Assembly: GCF_001708505.1 (NCBI RefSeq)
Contig: NZ_CP015992.1
Span: 248,001 to 312,000 of the forward strand
DNA from: Pseudomonas sp. TCU-HL1
GTDB lineage: Bacteria > Pseudomonadota > Gammaproteobacteria > Pseudomonadales > Pseudomonadaceae
Reading direction: 5' to 3'
DNA: 64,000 bases
A program made the translations under genes and the position numbers. This document shows, piece after piece, positions 51,328 to 59,662 of this stretch. Within the stretch, counting starts at the first letter, position 1; the number at the start of each line of letters is the position of its first letter. Below the pieces are notes generated by a model. It was not told the origin of the DNA. It ran no database searches and saw only the letters and a program-made list of their open reading frames with translations.

Positions 51328-52238
51328 GGATGGCCTCCCCCGGCGGCCTGCTTGAAGCGCAGGCTGTAGAGCAGCATCGCCAGCAGCACGAAGCCGAGCA
51401 GGGCGAAGGACAGCGCTGCGCCCAGCGGCCAGTTGTGCGATGCGCCGAACTGCAGCTGGATCAGGTTGCCGATCATCAGCGACTTACCGCCCCCCAGCAG
51501 CTCGGGAATGATGTAGTTGCCCAGCGACGGGATGAACACCAGGATCGCGCCCGCGACTATGCCTGGCATGGCCAGCGGCACGATGATCCGGCGCAGGGCC
51601 TGGATGCGGTTGGCGCCGAGGTCGAACGCGGCTTCCACCAGGCGCCAGTCGAGCTTTTCCAGGCTGGTGTAGATGGGCAGCACCATGAACGGCAGGAAGG
51701 TGTAGAGCAGGCCGATCACCACCGCGACATCGGTGTAGAGCAAGCCAAGCGCACCGTCCGACAACCCGAAGACGCCGAGCCCGCTGTCCATCAGGCCGCC
51801 ATTGCGCAGCAGCAGGATCCACGCATAGACCCGTACCAGCAGGTTGGTCCAGAAGGGCACGGTGACCAGGAACAGCAGCAGGTTGCGTTTGCGCTCGCTC
51901 TGCAGCGCCAGGTAGAGCGCGGTGGGGAAACCGATCAGCAGGCAGCCGACGGTGGTCAGCACGGAAAGCCAGAAGGAGCGCTGGAAGATCTGCAGGTAGT
52001 CGGTGTTGAACACCAGGCTGTCGTCCAGGTCGCGCTCGTAGAGAAAGTTGATGTACGCCTCCAGTGAGTACTGGTCCCACTTCACACCGCCGTAGTCGCC
52101 TGGCGCCAGGACCGACACCAGGAACATGATCCCGAGCGGCAGCACCAGGAACACCAGCAGGGCGAGCATGGCCGGGCTGGTCAGCAGCAGGCGCCGGCGC
52201 AGCTGGCGGCTCTCGGCCTGGGCGCGCAGGGTGCTCAT
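51324..52238 (-). CDS. ABC transporter permease (PotB-like)
   Basis: A 304-residue permease with a long N-terminal tail and about six membrane helices. The EAA-loop is EAAFDLGANRIQALRRIIVPLAMPGI (residues about 208-233). It overlaps the ATPase gene upstream and the PotC-like permease downstream by four bases each, so stoichiometry is probably set by translational coupling. Confidence 0.92.
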   Translation of the reverse strand: MSTLRAQAESRQLRRRLLLTSPAMLALLVFLVLPLGIMFLVSVLAPGDYGGVKWDQYSLEAYINFLYERDLDDSLVFNTDYLQIFQRSFWLSVLTTVGCLLIGFPTALYLALQSERKRNLLLFLVTVPFWTNLLVRVYAWILLLRNGGLMDSGLGVFGLSDGALGLLYTDVAVVIGLLYTFLPFMVLPIYTSLEKLDWRLVEAAFDLGANRIQALRRIIVPLAMPGIVAGAILVFIPSLGNYIIPELLGGGKSLMIGNLIQLQFGASHNWPLGAALSFALLGFVLLAMLLYSLRFKQAAGGGHP

Positions 52239-53284
52239 TCGACCAGCACCCGGATGGCTTCGCCCGGTACCAGCACCCGCACCTTCTCGCCGGCGGAGTA
52301 GCCGTTCAGCGCACCGTTGCGGTTCTGCTGGCGTACGCGGAACCCGCTCTGCCCGGCGATGTTGAGGTGATAGACGGTGTCGGTGCCGACATAGACCACG
52401 TTCTCGATTTCGCCGGCCAGGTTGCCCTGCTCGTCGAGGCAGGTGCGCTCCGGCCGGATCGCCAGGGTCACAGGGCCACGACGCGGACTGAAGGCGCTGA
52501 GCAGCTGGCCGTCGGGCAGCAGGACGCCACGCTCCAGGGCTTCGCCTTCGAGGAAGTTGGTTTCACCGATGAAGTCCGCCACCGTGCGGTTCAGTGGCGC
52601 TTCGTAGATTTCCGTCGGGGTGCCGACCTGGAGGATGCGACCCTTGCTCATCACCGCGATGCGGTCGGACATGGTCAGGGCTTCTTCCTGGTCATGGGTG
52701 ACGAAGATGAAGGTGATGCCGGTCTCGTGCTGCAGGCGCTTGAGCTCGATCTGCATGTCCTTGCGCAGCTTCTGATCCAGCGCCGAAAGGGACTCGTCCA
52801 GCAGCAGCACCTTGGGCTTGTTGGCCAGGGCGCGGGCCAGGGCGATGCGCTGTTGCTGGCCGCCGGAAAGTTGGTCGGCGCGGCGTTTTCCCACGTCCGG
52901 CAGCTTCACCAGTTCCAGCATGCGTTGCACCGTCTGCTCGATATCGCTGCGGGATAGCCCTCGCATCTCCAGGCCGAAGGCGATGTTCTGCGCCACCGTC
53001 ATGTGCGGGAACAGGGCGTAGCTCTGGAACACGGTGTTGACCGGCCGGCGGAAGGGCGGCAGGCCCTGCATGGGCTCACCATAGAGGCGAATGACCCCGG
53101 AGCTGGGCTGCTCGAATCCGGCGATGAGCCGCAGGAGGGTTGTCTTGCCGCAGCCGGATGGGCCGAGGAGGGTGAAGAACTCGTTGGCGCGGATTTCCAG
53201 GGAAACATCGTCTAGGGCCTTCACGCCCTGCCCCGGATTGCCGAACTCCATGCACACACGGTCGACACTGATCGCGCTAGTCAT
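52235..53284 (-). CDS. Polyamine-type ABC transporter ATPase (PotA-like)
   Basis: A 349-residue ABC ATPase with C-terminal TOBE-type regulatory domain (residues about 270-349). Walker A GPSGCGKTT, signature LSGGQQQR and the H-loop FVTHDQEEA are normal. Walker B reads LLLDESLSALD, with Ser where most relatives have Pro; the catalytic Glu is retained, so activity is expected. The ATG at 53284 is chosen; a GTG three codons upstream is possible. It heads the operon, and a shared regulatory-looking element lies 76 bases upstream. Confidence 0.93.
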   Translation of the reverse strand: MTSAISVDRVCMEFGNPGQGVKALDDVSLEIRANEFFTLLGPSGCGKTTLLRLIAGFEQPSSGVIRLYGEPMQGLPPFRRPVNTVFQSYALFPHMTVAQNIAFGLEMRGLSRSDIEQTVQRMLELVKLPDVGKRRADQLSGGQQQRIALARALANKPKVLLLDESLSALDQKLRKDMQIELKRLQHETGITFIFVTHDQEEALTMSDRIAVMSKGRILQVGTPTEIYEAPLNRTVADFIGETNFLEGEALERGVLLPDGQLLSAFSPRRGPVTLAIRPERTCLDEQGNLAGEIENVVYVGTDTVYHLNIAGQSGFRVRQQNRNGALNGYSAGEKVRVLVPGEAIRVLVE

Positions 53285-53359
53285 GCTGATCACAAGCTCT
53301 AAGGGTTTGTTCTTATTGGGCTTTTCTTTTTCTGCGGGTGCAGCAGCCCTTGTTTGTCC

Positions 53360-53413
53360 CGATTCTGTCAGCAGCCTAGTAGGTGCAGAACGATAGATCA
53401 GGTCAAAAGGGGA
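53360..53413. promoter_or_regulatory. Conserved bipartite element upstream of the polyamine ABC operon
   Basis: cgattctgtcag (53360-53371), 14 bases, cagaac (53386-53391), 9 bases, ggtcaaaagggga (53401-53413). Block order and spacings equal those at 49304-49358. The third block on the minus strand is atccccttttgacc. The distance to the ATPase start (about 76 bases) suits a promoter with a bound regulator. Confidence 0.65.
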
Positions 53414-53462
53414 TATTTTCGGTCAACTTGTGGGGCGTGATAGAGCGGCGCTGGGCGCCTGC

Positions 53463-53562
53463 CTGTAGGGGGGATTTCAATCGCCAAGCAGTCCGCAGGT
53501 CTGCCCTGCAAGGTCAGCCGGGACAGCTGCGCTGTCCTTGGCGAATGAATTCGCCCCTACAG
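53463..53562. repeat. Inverted REP-like pair
   Basis: Bases 53463-53485 and 53540-53562 are imperfect inverted copies (ctgtagggg / cccctacag exact at the ends, a few mismatches inside). A 7-bp hairpin (ggacagc / gctgtcc, 53521-53537) lies between. The gap 53285-53583 otherwise holds only the regulatory element. Confidence 0.7.
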
Positions 53563-53583
53563 AAGAGCAGGTCGGAGAGATCG

Positions 53584-54600
53584 CTAGCGCCGATACAGGC
53601 TCGGCGACTGCCCGCTCCAACGCTGGAAGGCATGGCGGAAGCTGGCGGTTTCGCTGTAGCCGAGCTGTTCGGCGATCAGGTAGATGGGCAGGTCGGTCTG
53701 TACCAGCAGCTGGCGCGCCTTGTCGTAGCGCACCTCGTCCAGCAGGCGCTGGAAGCTGGTGTTCAGCCGCTGCAGGTGGCGGCGCAGGGTGCGCTCGGAG
53801 CGGTGCAGCTGGCGTGCCACGCTGTCCAGGTCGCAGGTCTCGCGCAGGTTGCCGGCCAGGTGCTGGCGGATCTGGTCGAGCACGTCGTGGCGGCTGTTGA
53901 GCTGGGCATCCAGCTTCAGGCACTGCTGCTGGCCATAGTGGCAGGTCACCGGGTCGGCCAGCGGCAGGGGCCGGTCGAGCAGGGTGCGGTCGAAGCAGAG
54001 GGCGTTGCGGGAGGCGCCGAACTCCACCGTACAGCCGAGTATCTGTTCGTAGGTGGTGGCATGCAGGGGAGGTCGGTAGCTCAGACAGAGGCGGGTCGGC
54101 CGGATGCCGGTGCCGAGCAGGTCCTGCACCACGGTGAGGAGCGAGGTCAGGCAAAGTTCACTGTTGAACACCGTCAGCTCCGGCGCATAGCGGTAGCCAA
54201 TGGCAACCAGGCGGGCTTCCCGGCCATCCTCCTCCAGGCTCAGTTTGAAGTAGGTGCCCAGCAGCGCCGAATGGCCGATGGCGAGGGTCAGGGCATCGCG
54301 CAGGGTGCGGCTGGCGAGCATGGTGTAGCCGAGAATGCCGTAGGCCGAAACGTGCATGCGCAGGCCAAGGGACAAGCCCAGGGCTGGGTCCCGGGTACAG
54401 GCCAGGGCGTTGGCGAAAACCCGCAGCTCCTGCGCATGGGTGATCAGTTTGTCGGGGGTGTCGAGGTCGGCGCAGGCCACGCCGCTGCCTTCCAGCAGCC
54501 GTTCGCGCGCCGTTCCGCTGCTGGCCAGGGTCGCCACCGCCAGGGCGATGGTGTGCAAGGTGGTGAGCGCACGTTCTTCCGGTAGCAGTGAGGTGGCCAT
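53584..54600 (-). CDS. AraC-family transcriptional regulator
   Basis: A 338-residue regulator. The N-terminal arabinose-binding-type domain covers roughly residues 20-205 and the C-terminal AraC domain residues 235-338, with CDLDSVARQLHRSERTLRRHLQ as the first helix-turn-helix and QLGYSETASFRHAFQRWSG as the second. It lies between the polyamine ABC operon and the CarP-type gene, divergent from the latter. It is a candidate regulator of the ABC operon or of CarP; no autoregulatory site is obvious. PAO1 does not, as I recall, have an AraC gene at this exact place. Confidence 0.87.
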   Translation of the reverse strand: MATSLLPEERALTTLHTIALAVATLASSGTARERLLEGSGVACADLDTPDKLITHAQELRVFANALACTRDPALGLSLGLRMHVSAYGILGYTMLASRTLRDALTLAIGHSALLGTYFKLSLEEDGREARLVAIGYRYAPELTVFNSELCLTSLLTVVQDLLGTGIRPTRLCLSYRPPLHATTYEQILGCTVEFGASRNALCFDRTLLDRPLPLADPVTCHYGQQQCLKLDAQLNSRHDVLDQIRQHLAGNLRETCDLDSVARQLHRSERTLRRHLQRLNTSFQRLLDEVRYDKARQLLVQTDLPIYLIAEQLGYSETASFRHAFQRWSGQSPSLYRR

Positions 54601-54719
54601 TTCCGTCCCCTTTTGTAACGCCTGTCTCGCCCAATGTGCGGGCGTTAAGCTTCAATTCAGGCAGTAGCCCGGTACGCTCTGTATCCTTCGCCGCGTCCTG
54701 AACTCCTGAGTCCTTGTCG

Positions 54720-55643
54720 ATGCGCTCTCTTCTGACCCCGTGGCGGCTGGCGGCCGCTCTTTTGCTGCTGGTGCTGCTCCTGCTCGGTATTGCTGCCCAG
54801 CAGTTCCGGCTCTTCGAACGGGGCCTGTTCGTCCTGCAAGAATGGCGCCACGCCTCGGAATGGCGGGAACGCTCCATCTGGCTGCCGGACTACCGGGTTG
54901 CCATCGAGGCCAAGCCTATCGAGGGGCTGGCCGACGATGTATCCGCGCTGACCTACGACCCTGACCGCCACAGTCTCTTCACCGTTACCAACCAGCATCC
55001 GGAAATCATCGAGTTGTCCCTGGATGGCAACCTGATCCGGCGCATCCAGTTGGTGGGGTTCGGCGATCCGGAGGCTATCGAGTACATCAGCAAGGGCGTC
55101 TACGTGATTACCGACGAGCGCCTCCAGCGCCTGATCAAGGTGCGTGTCGACGAGGACACCACCTCCATCGATGCCAGCCAATCCCAGCAGCTCTCGCTGG
55201 GTATCGGCCTGTCCGGCAACAAAGGCTTCGAGGGGCTGGCCTACGACACGGTTGGCCAGCGCTTGTTCGTGGCCAAGGAGCGCGACCCGGTACGTATCTA
55301 CGAAATCCATGGCTTCCCCCACACCAACCCGGACAAACCCTTCGCCGTGCACGTGGTCGACGACCCGAAGCGCGATGCCCGCCTCTTCGTCCGCGACTTG
55401 TCCAGCCTGCAATACGACGACCGCAGCGGCCACCTGCTGGCGCTCTCGGATGAATCGCGGCTGGTGCTGGAGCTGAACGCCGATGGCCGGCCGATCAGCA
55501 CCCTGTCGCTGTTTCGCGGCATGCATGGCCTGCAGCGGGCGGTGCCGCAGGCCGAAGGGGTTGCCATGGACAACGATGGCAACCTCTATCTGGTCAGCGA
55601 GCCGAACCTGTTCTACGCGTTCCGCAAACAGGCGCGCGAATGA
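54720..55643 (+). CDS. carP: CarP-like beta-propeller protein (SdiA-regulated family)
   Basis: A 307-residue protein with an N-terminal membrane anchor (residues about 10-29) and a periplasmic propeller domain. Repeats include ALTYDPDRHSLFTVTNQHP, GFEGLAYDTVGQRLFVAKERDP and LSSLQYDDRSGHLLALSDES. Its order (ABC transporter, then this gene, then DUF1508) matches PAO1 PA0326-PA0329, where PA0327 is CarP, reported in calcium homeostasis and predicted to resemble phytases. A TTG two codons upstream of the ATG is another possible start. Its paralogue lies at 45109. Its stop abuts the stop of the convergent DUF1508 gene. Confidence 0.8.
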   Translation: MRSLLTPWRLAAALLLLVLLLLGIAAQQFRLFERGLFVLQEWRHASEWRERSIWLPDYRVAIEAKPIEGLADDVSALTYDPDRHSLFTVTNQHPEIIELSLDGNLIRRIQLVGFGDPEAIEYISKGVYVITDERLQRLIKVRVDEDTTSIDASQSQQLSLGIGLSGNKGFEGLAYDTVGQRLFVAKERDPVRIYEIHGFPHTNPDKPFAVHVVDDPKRDARLFVRDLSSLQYDDRSGHLLALSDESRLVLELNADGRPISTLSLFRGMHGLQRAVPQAEGVAMDNDGNLYLVSEPNLFYAFRKQARE

Positions 55644-55976
55644 TCAGCTCTCGTCGTTGAGGGTGGCGCCGGGGGCGTTGTTCTTCACCGAGTCGATGCC
55701 CGCGCTGGCGCTGGCGGCGCTGGCGTACATCTGGCTTTGGCCGATGACCTGGCCGTTGGTGGCCTTGAGCACGAAGTAGAACTTGCCGTTGCTGGCTGTC
55801 TTGCTTTCGAAGGCGCCGTCGCGAACGGCGTTCTTGCGCACGGAGTCGATGCCGTTCAAGGCAGAGTCCTTGGCCTTGTACAGCTCGCTGGTGAGGATGG
55901 TCTCGCCGTTGCCGGCGTTCAGGTTGAAATGGAACTGGCCATCATTGGCTTTCTTCAGGTGGAATTTCCCGGCCAT
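55644..55976 (-). CDS. YegP/DUF1508 family protein with two tandem domains
   Basis: A 110-residue protein of two DUF1508 units: FHLKKANDGQFHFNLNAGNGETILTSELY (residues 5-33) and FESKTASNGKFYFVLKATNGQVIGQSQMY (residues 55-83), each followed by an Ala/Ser-rich helix with GIDSVR/KxNA. The duplication is clear. The family is widespread and stress-associated in some bacteria, without a known activity. It converges with carP, its stop codon directly abutting, and rpiA lies further downstream on the same strand. Confidence 0.88.
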   Translation of the reverse strand: MAGKFHLKKANDGQFHFNLNAGNGETILTSELYKAKDSALNGIDSVRKNAVRDGAFESKTASNGKFYFVLKATNGQVIGQSQMYASAASASAGIDSVKNNAPGATLNDES

Positions 55977-56076
55977 GGGTCGTCTCCCGGTTCGGTGGCG
56001 GTGGACGGCGCCGAAGAGGCGCCCTAGCCATCAAATCTAGACGGTTTGTCAAAGTCCGCAGGCCGGGAGTCCACCG

Positions 56077-56748
56077 TCAGGCAGTCAGGCTCTTCACGCC
56101 GTCCTTGGTGCCGAGCAGCAGCAGGTCGGCCGGGCGGGCGGCGAACAGACCGTTGGTGACCACGCCGACGATGTTGTTGATCTGCTCTTCCAGTTGCACC
56201 GGGCTGTCGATGCGCAGGTTATGCACGTCGAGGATGATGTTGCCATTGTCGGTCAGCACGCCTTCGCGGTAGACCGGGTCGCCGCCCAGTTTCACCAGCT
56301 GGCGGGCCACGTGGCTGCGCGCCATGGGGATGACTTCCACCGGCAGCGGGAAGGTACCCAGGAGGGGGACCAGTTTGCTTTCGTCGGCGATGCAGATGAA
56401 GGTCTTGGCCACCGCCGCAACGATCTTCTCGCGGGTCAGGGCCGCGCCACCTCCCTTGATCAGCTCCAGTCGCTCATTGCTCTCATCGGCGCCGTCGACG
56501 TAGAACTCGAGGTCGCTGACACTGTTCAGGTCGTAGACCGGGATGCCGTGGCCCTTCAAGCGCTGGGCGGTGGCTTCGGAGCTGGCCACTGCGCCGTCGA
56601 AAGCCATCTTGTGCCGGGCCAGCAGGTCGATGAAGAAGTTTGCGGTGGAGCCAGTGCCGACACCGATGATGCTCTTCTCATCGAGCTTGGGGAGGATGAC
56701 GTCGATGGCGGCCTGGGCGACGGCCTGCTTGAGCTGGTCCTGGGTCAT
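56077..56748 (-). CDS. rpiA: Ribose-5-phosphate isomerase A
   Basis: A 223-residue isomerase of the pentose phosphate pathway. The substrate loop GVGTGSTANFFIDLL, the catalytic DGADE motif, KGGGAALTREKI with the general base region, and the C-terminal NGLFA segment are intact. The ATG at 56748 matches the usual length; an upstream extension lacks conserved sequence. It is divergent from ilvA. Confidence 0.95.
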   Translation of the reverse strand: MTQDQLKQAVAQAAIDVILPKLDEKSIIGVGTGSTANFFIDLLARHKMAFDGAVASSEATAQRLKGHGIPVYDLNSVSDLEFYVDGADESNERLELIKGGGAALTREKIVAAVAKTFICIADESKLVPLLGTFPLPVEVIPMARSHVARQLVKLGGDPVYREGVLTDNGNIILDVHNLRIDSPVQLEEQINNIVGVVTNGLFAARPADLLLLGTKDGVKSLTA

Positions 56749-56890
56749 GCTGTGGAGTCCGAATGGAGGAGTGTCGAGGGCGCGAATTATAGCCGGTCGG
56801 CGGGGCAAAACCCCGCATTCTCTGTGGTCGCCCGACGAATCCCTGCGGTAGACTCGGTCCTCCCGTGAAATACCCGCCAGTGAATCCGCG

Positions 56891-58405
56891 ATGCTCGAAG
56901 AATACGTGAAGAAGACCCTGACCTCGCGCGTCTACGACGTTGCCGTGGAAACCCCCCTGCAGCCGGCCCGCCAGCTCACCGAGCGCCTGGGCAACCAGAT
57001 TCTCCTCAAGCGCGAGGACCTGCAGCCGGTCTATTCCTTCAAGATTCGCGGCGCCTACAACAAGATGGCCCAGCTGTCCCGCGAGGAGCTGGCGCGCGGC
57101 GTGGTCACTGCCTCGGCTGGCAACCATGCCCAGGGCGTTGCGCTGGCGGCCCGCGAACTGGGCATCAAGGCCACCATCGTGATGCCGCGCACCACCCCCG
57201 AGCTGAAAGTGCAGGGGGTGCGCGCCCGCGGCGGCAAGGTGGTACTGCATGGCGACGCCTTCCCCGAGGCCCTGGCCCATTCGCTGAAGCTGGTGGAAGA
57301 GAAGGGCTACGTCTACATCCACCCGTACGACGATCCGGAAGTGATCGCGGGCCAGGGCACCGTGGCGATGGAAATTCTCCGCCAGCACCCCGGCCGCCTC
57401 GACGCCATCTTCGTGCCGGTGGGCGGCGGTGGCCTGGTGGCGGGTATCGCTGCCTTCGTCAAATACCTGCGCCCCGAGGTGAAGGTCATCGGCGTCGAGC
57501 CGGACGATTCCAACTGTCTGCAGGCCGCCATGGCCGCTGGCGAACGTGTGGTGCTGGGCCAGGTCGGGCTGTTCGCCGACGGCGTCGCGGTGGCGCAGAT
57601 CGGCCAGCACACCTTCGACATCTGCAAGCAGCACGTGGATGAGGTGATCACTGTCAGCACCGACGAGATCTGCGCGGCGATCAAGGACATCTACGACGAC
57701 ACCCGTTCGATCACCGAGCCCGCCGGTGCGCTGGCTGTGGCCGGTATCAAGAAGTACGTCGAGCGTGAAGGCGTGCGCGACCATACCCTGGTGGCCATCG
57801 ACTCCGGTGCCAACATCAACTTCGACCGCCTGCGCCATGTGGCCGAACGCGCCGAACTGGGCGAGAAGCGCGAAGCCATCATCGCCGTGACCATCCCGGA
57901 ACGCCCGGGCAGCTTCAAGGCTTTCTGCGAGGCCATCGGCAAGCGGCAGATCACCGAGTTCAACTACCGCTACAACACGGACGCCGAGGCGCACATCTTC
58001 GTCGGCGTTCAGACCCATCCGGAAACCGATCCGCGCGCCGTCCTGGTGGAAGCCCTGCGCAGCCAGGGTTTCCCGGTGCTGGACCTGACCGATAACGAGC
58101 TAGCCAAGCTGCACATCCGTCACATGGTGGGTGGTCACGCCGCGCGCATCAGCGACGAGCTGGTGTTCCGCTTCGAATTCCCCGAGCGTCCGGGCGCGCT
58201 GTTCAACTTCCTCAACAAGTTGGGCGGGCGCTGGAACATCACCATGTTCCACTACCGCAACCACGGCGCTGCCGACGGCCGCGTGGTCGCCGGCCTGCAG
58301 GTGCCGGCAGAGGAGCGCGCCCTGGTGCATGCCGCCCTGGACGAGATCGGCTACCCCTACTGGGATGAAAGCGAGAATCCGGCTTATCAGCTCTTCCTGG
58401 GCTAA
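56891..58405 (+). CDS. ilvA: Threonine ammonia-lyase, biosynthetic (IlvA)
   Basis: A 504-residue PLP enzyme that turns threonine into 2-oxobutyrate for isoleucine synthesis. The PLP lysine is in SFKIRGAYNKM, the phosphate loop is GGGGLVAG, and SAGNHAQGVAL is intact. Residues about 325-504 carry two ACT-like regulatory domains (ERPGSFKAFCEAIG and ERPGALFNFLNKLGG), as needed for isoleucine inhibition and valine activation. Divergent from rpiA. A MITE-like element lies 34 bases after the stop. Confidence 0.95.
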   Translation: MLEEYVKKTLTSRVYDVAVETPLQPARQLTERLGNQILLKREDLQPVYSFKIRGAYNKMAQLSREELARGVVTASAGNHAQGVALAARELGIKATIVMPRTTPELKVQGVRARGGKVVLHGDAFPEALAHSLKLVEEKGYVYIHPYDDPEVIAGQGTVAMEILRQHPGRLDAIFVPVGGGGLVAGIAAFVKYLRPEVKVIGVEPDDSNCLQAAMAAGERVVLGQVGLFADGVAVAQIGQHTFDICKQHVDEVITVSTDEICAAIKDIYDDTRSITEPAGALAVAGIKKYVEREGVRDHTLVAIDSGANINFDRLRHVAERAELGEKREAIIAVTIPERPGSFKAFCEAIGKRQITEFNYRYNTDAEAHIFVGVQTHPETDPRAVLVEALRSQGFPVLDLTDNELAKLHIRHMVGGHAARISDELVFRFEFPERPGALFNFLNKLGGRWNITMFHYRNHGAADGRVVAGLQVPAEERALVHAALDEIGYPYWDESENPAYQLFLG

Positions 58406-58439
58406 TGCAGGCCGGGGTGCTGGACCGGGCGGCTGCTAG

Positions 58440-58578
58440 GCTTTGTACGAAAAGTCGTCGAGCGAAGGTCAGGCAAGGCGAAATCGGCCGAAGAAGCGCA
58501 GTTTACGCGTTGTAAATGAGCATTCTGAGGTCGATTTCAACGCAGCATCACCGAGCGCAGGCACTTTTCGTATAGAGC
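58440..58578. mobile_element. MITE-like element of 139 bp with TIRs and CTAG target duplication
   Basis: The ends are near-perfect inverted repeats: gctttgtacgaaaagt (58440-58455) and acttttcgtatagagc (58563-58578), 14 of 16 matching. The element is flanked by direct CTAG copies at 58436-58439 and 58579-58582, a four-base duplication of the YTAR type made by IS5-group transposases. It codes for nothing. A diverged relative without ends lies at 14716-14830. It separates ilvA from the DUF2269 pair. Confidence 0.75.
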
Positions 58579-58621
58579 CTAGGCTTTGACTCAGTCGCCC
58601 ACGCTGACAAGGACCCGTTCC

Positions 58622-59080
58622 ATGGAAAACTACCTCGTATTCCGCATCCTCCACGGCCTGGCTACCCTGCTGTTCTTCGGCGGGCTGGTGGGGCTGGCCT
58701 GGTACGGCTGGCACAATTTCCGCTCCGGCGATGCCTCCGTCATTGGCCGGAGCCTTCGGCGCATCCTGCTGATCGGGGTGCCGATGCTGATCCTCGCCGC
58801 CGTATCGCTGCCGGTCAGCGGCTGGTGGATGGTGAACCTGGCAGGGTTGCCACTGGGCCAGACCTGGCTGTTGGGCGGCGCCACCCTCTATCTGTTCGGT
58901 TGCATCGCCTGGCTGTTGCTGTTCGGGCGCGTCGCACGACTGCGGGAGCAGTTCCTGGTCGAAGGCGGGCCGGCTTCCGCTCCTGTTCTGCGCAGCCTCA
59001 AGTTTGGCGCCGCCTATGGGCTCGTTGGCCTGCTGCTGTTCCTTGCCGTGCTGGCGCTGATGCTGGTCAAGCCACTCTGA
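58622..59080 (+). CDS. DUF2269 family membrane protein, first of a pair
   Basis: A 152-residue protein with four predicted helices. The pattern of the first (YLVFRILHGLATLLFFGGLVG) and the last (YGLVGLLLFLAVLALMLVKPL) fits DUF2269, and the whole is similar to the next gene, which also ends in VxKPL. It appears to be a tandem duplication. Start ATG at 58622 was chosen over an upstream reading that lacks a ribosome site. The stop is linked to the second paralogue by a 7-codon overlapping reading frame. Function unknown. Confidence 0.82.
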   Translation: MENYLVFRILHGLATLLFFGGLVGLAWYGWHNFRSGDASVIGRSLRRILLIGVPMLILAAVSLPVSGWWMVNLAGLPLGQTWLLGGATLYLFGCIAWLLLFGRVARLREQFLVEGGPASAPVLRSLKFGAAYGLVGLLLFLAVLALMLVKPL

Positions 59081-59103
59081 TGCGTTGCCCGTGCCCGGCA
59101 TGA
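59080..59103 (+). other. 7-codon reading frame bridging the DUF2269 pair
   Basis: ATG at 59080 overlaps the stop of the first gene (TGATG), reads MRCPCPA, and ends at a TGA (59101-59103) overlapping the ATG of the second gene (ATGA). No ribosome site precedes the second ATG, so this frame may carry ribosomes across by termination-reinitiation. Whether the peptide itself matters is unknown. Confidence 0.35.
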
Positions 59104-59567
59104 TCCTGTATTTCCTGCTCAAGATTGCCCACGGCCTGTTGGCTTCCGTGCTGTTCGGTACGGTACTGGGTGGGCTGTTCTTTGCCATTCGGGCCGCCAG
59201 GAGCGGCGATGCCGGGCAGATCGCATCCACTTACGCGTCGCTGATGCGCCTTGAACTCTGGTTCATCGCAAGCTCCGCCATCCTGCTGCCGGTGAGCGGC
59301 CTGGCTCTTGCCAAGGTGGGCGGCTGGCCGTTGGGGCAGCTCTGGTTGCTGTGGAGTGCAGGGCTCTACCTGCTGGCGGCGCTCTGCTGGTTGCCCCTGC
59401 TCTGGCTGCAGATGCGCATCCGCAATCTGGCGCGCCAGGCGCTGAGAGATGGCAAACCTCTCGCACCGCAGGTGATCAGCCATGTGGTACTTCGCAGTGG
59501 GCTGGCGGTGGCGGCGCTGGCGCTGTTGGTGGCGGTGTATGTGCTGATGGTGATCAAGCCGCTTTGA
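59100..59567 (+). CDS. DUF2269 family membrane protein, second of a pair
   Basis: A 155-residue protein with four helices, similar to the preceding gene: MILYFLLKIAHGLLASVLFGTVLG at the start and VAALALLVAVYVLMVIKPL at the end. The ATG at 59100 is preferred to TTG or GTG options a few codons upstream. With no ribosome site of its own, translation probably depends on coupling through the short bridging frame. Function unknown. Confidence 0.8.
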   Translation: MILYFLLKIAHGLLASVLFGTVLGGLFFAIRAARSGDAGQIASTYASLMRLELWFIASSAILLPVSGLALAKVGGWPLGQLWLLWSAGLYLLAALCWLPLLWLQMRIRNLARQALRDGKPLAPQVISHVVLRSGLAVAALALLVAVYVLMVIKPL

Positions 59568-59589
59568 CCGGCTCGCGCTGGCTTTTCTC

Positions 59590-59653
59590 GTAGGGTGCGC
59601 TGTGCGCACCGAAACCACGGTACGAGGTCGTTGGTGCGCATGGTGTTCCCTAC
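59590..59653. repeat. Interspersed repeat, gtagggtgcgc family, copy 4
   Basis: gtagggtgcgctgtgcgcacc opens it, and ggtgcgcatggtgttccctac closes it; the right arm is worn. Its centre closely matches copy 1. Confidence 0.7.
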
Positions 59654-59662
59654 TGTTTCGCC

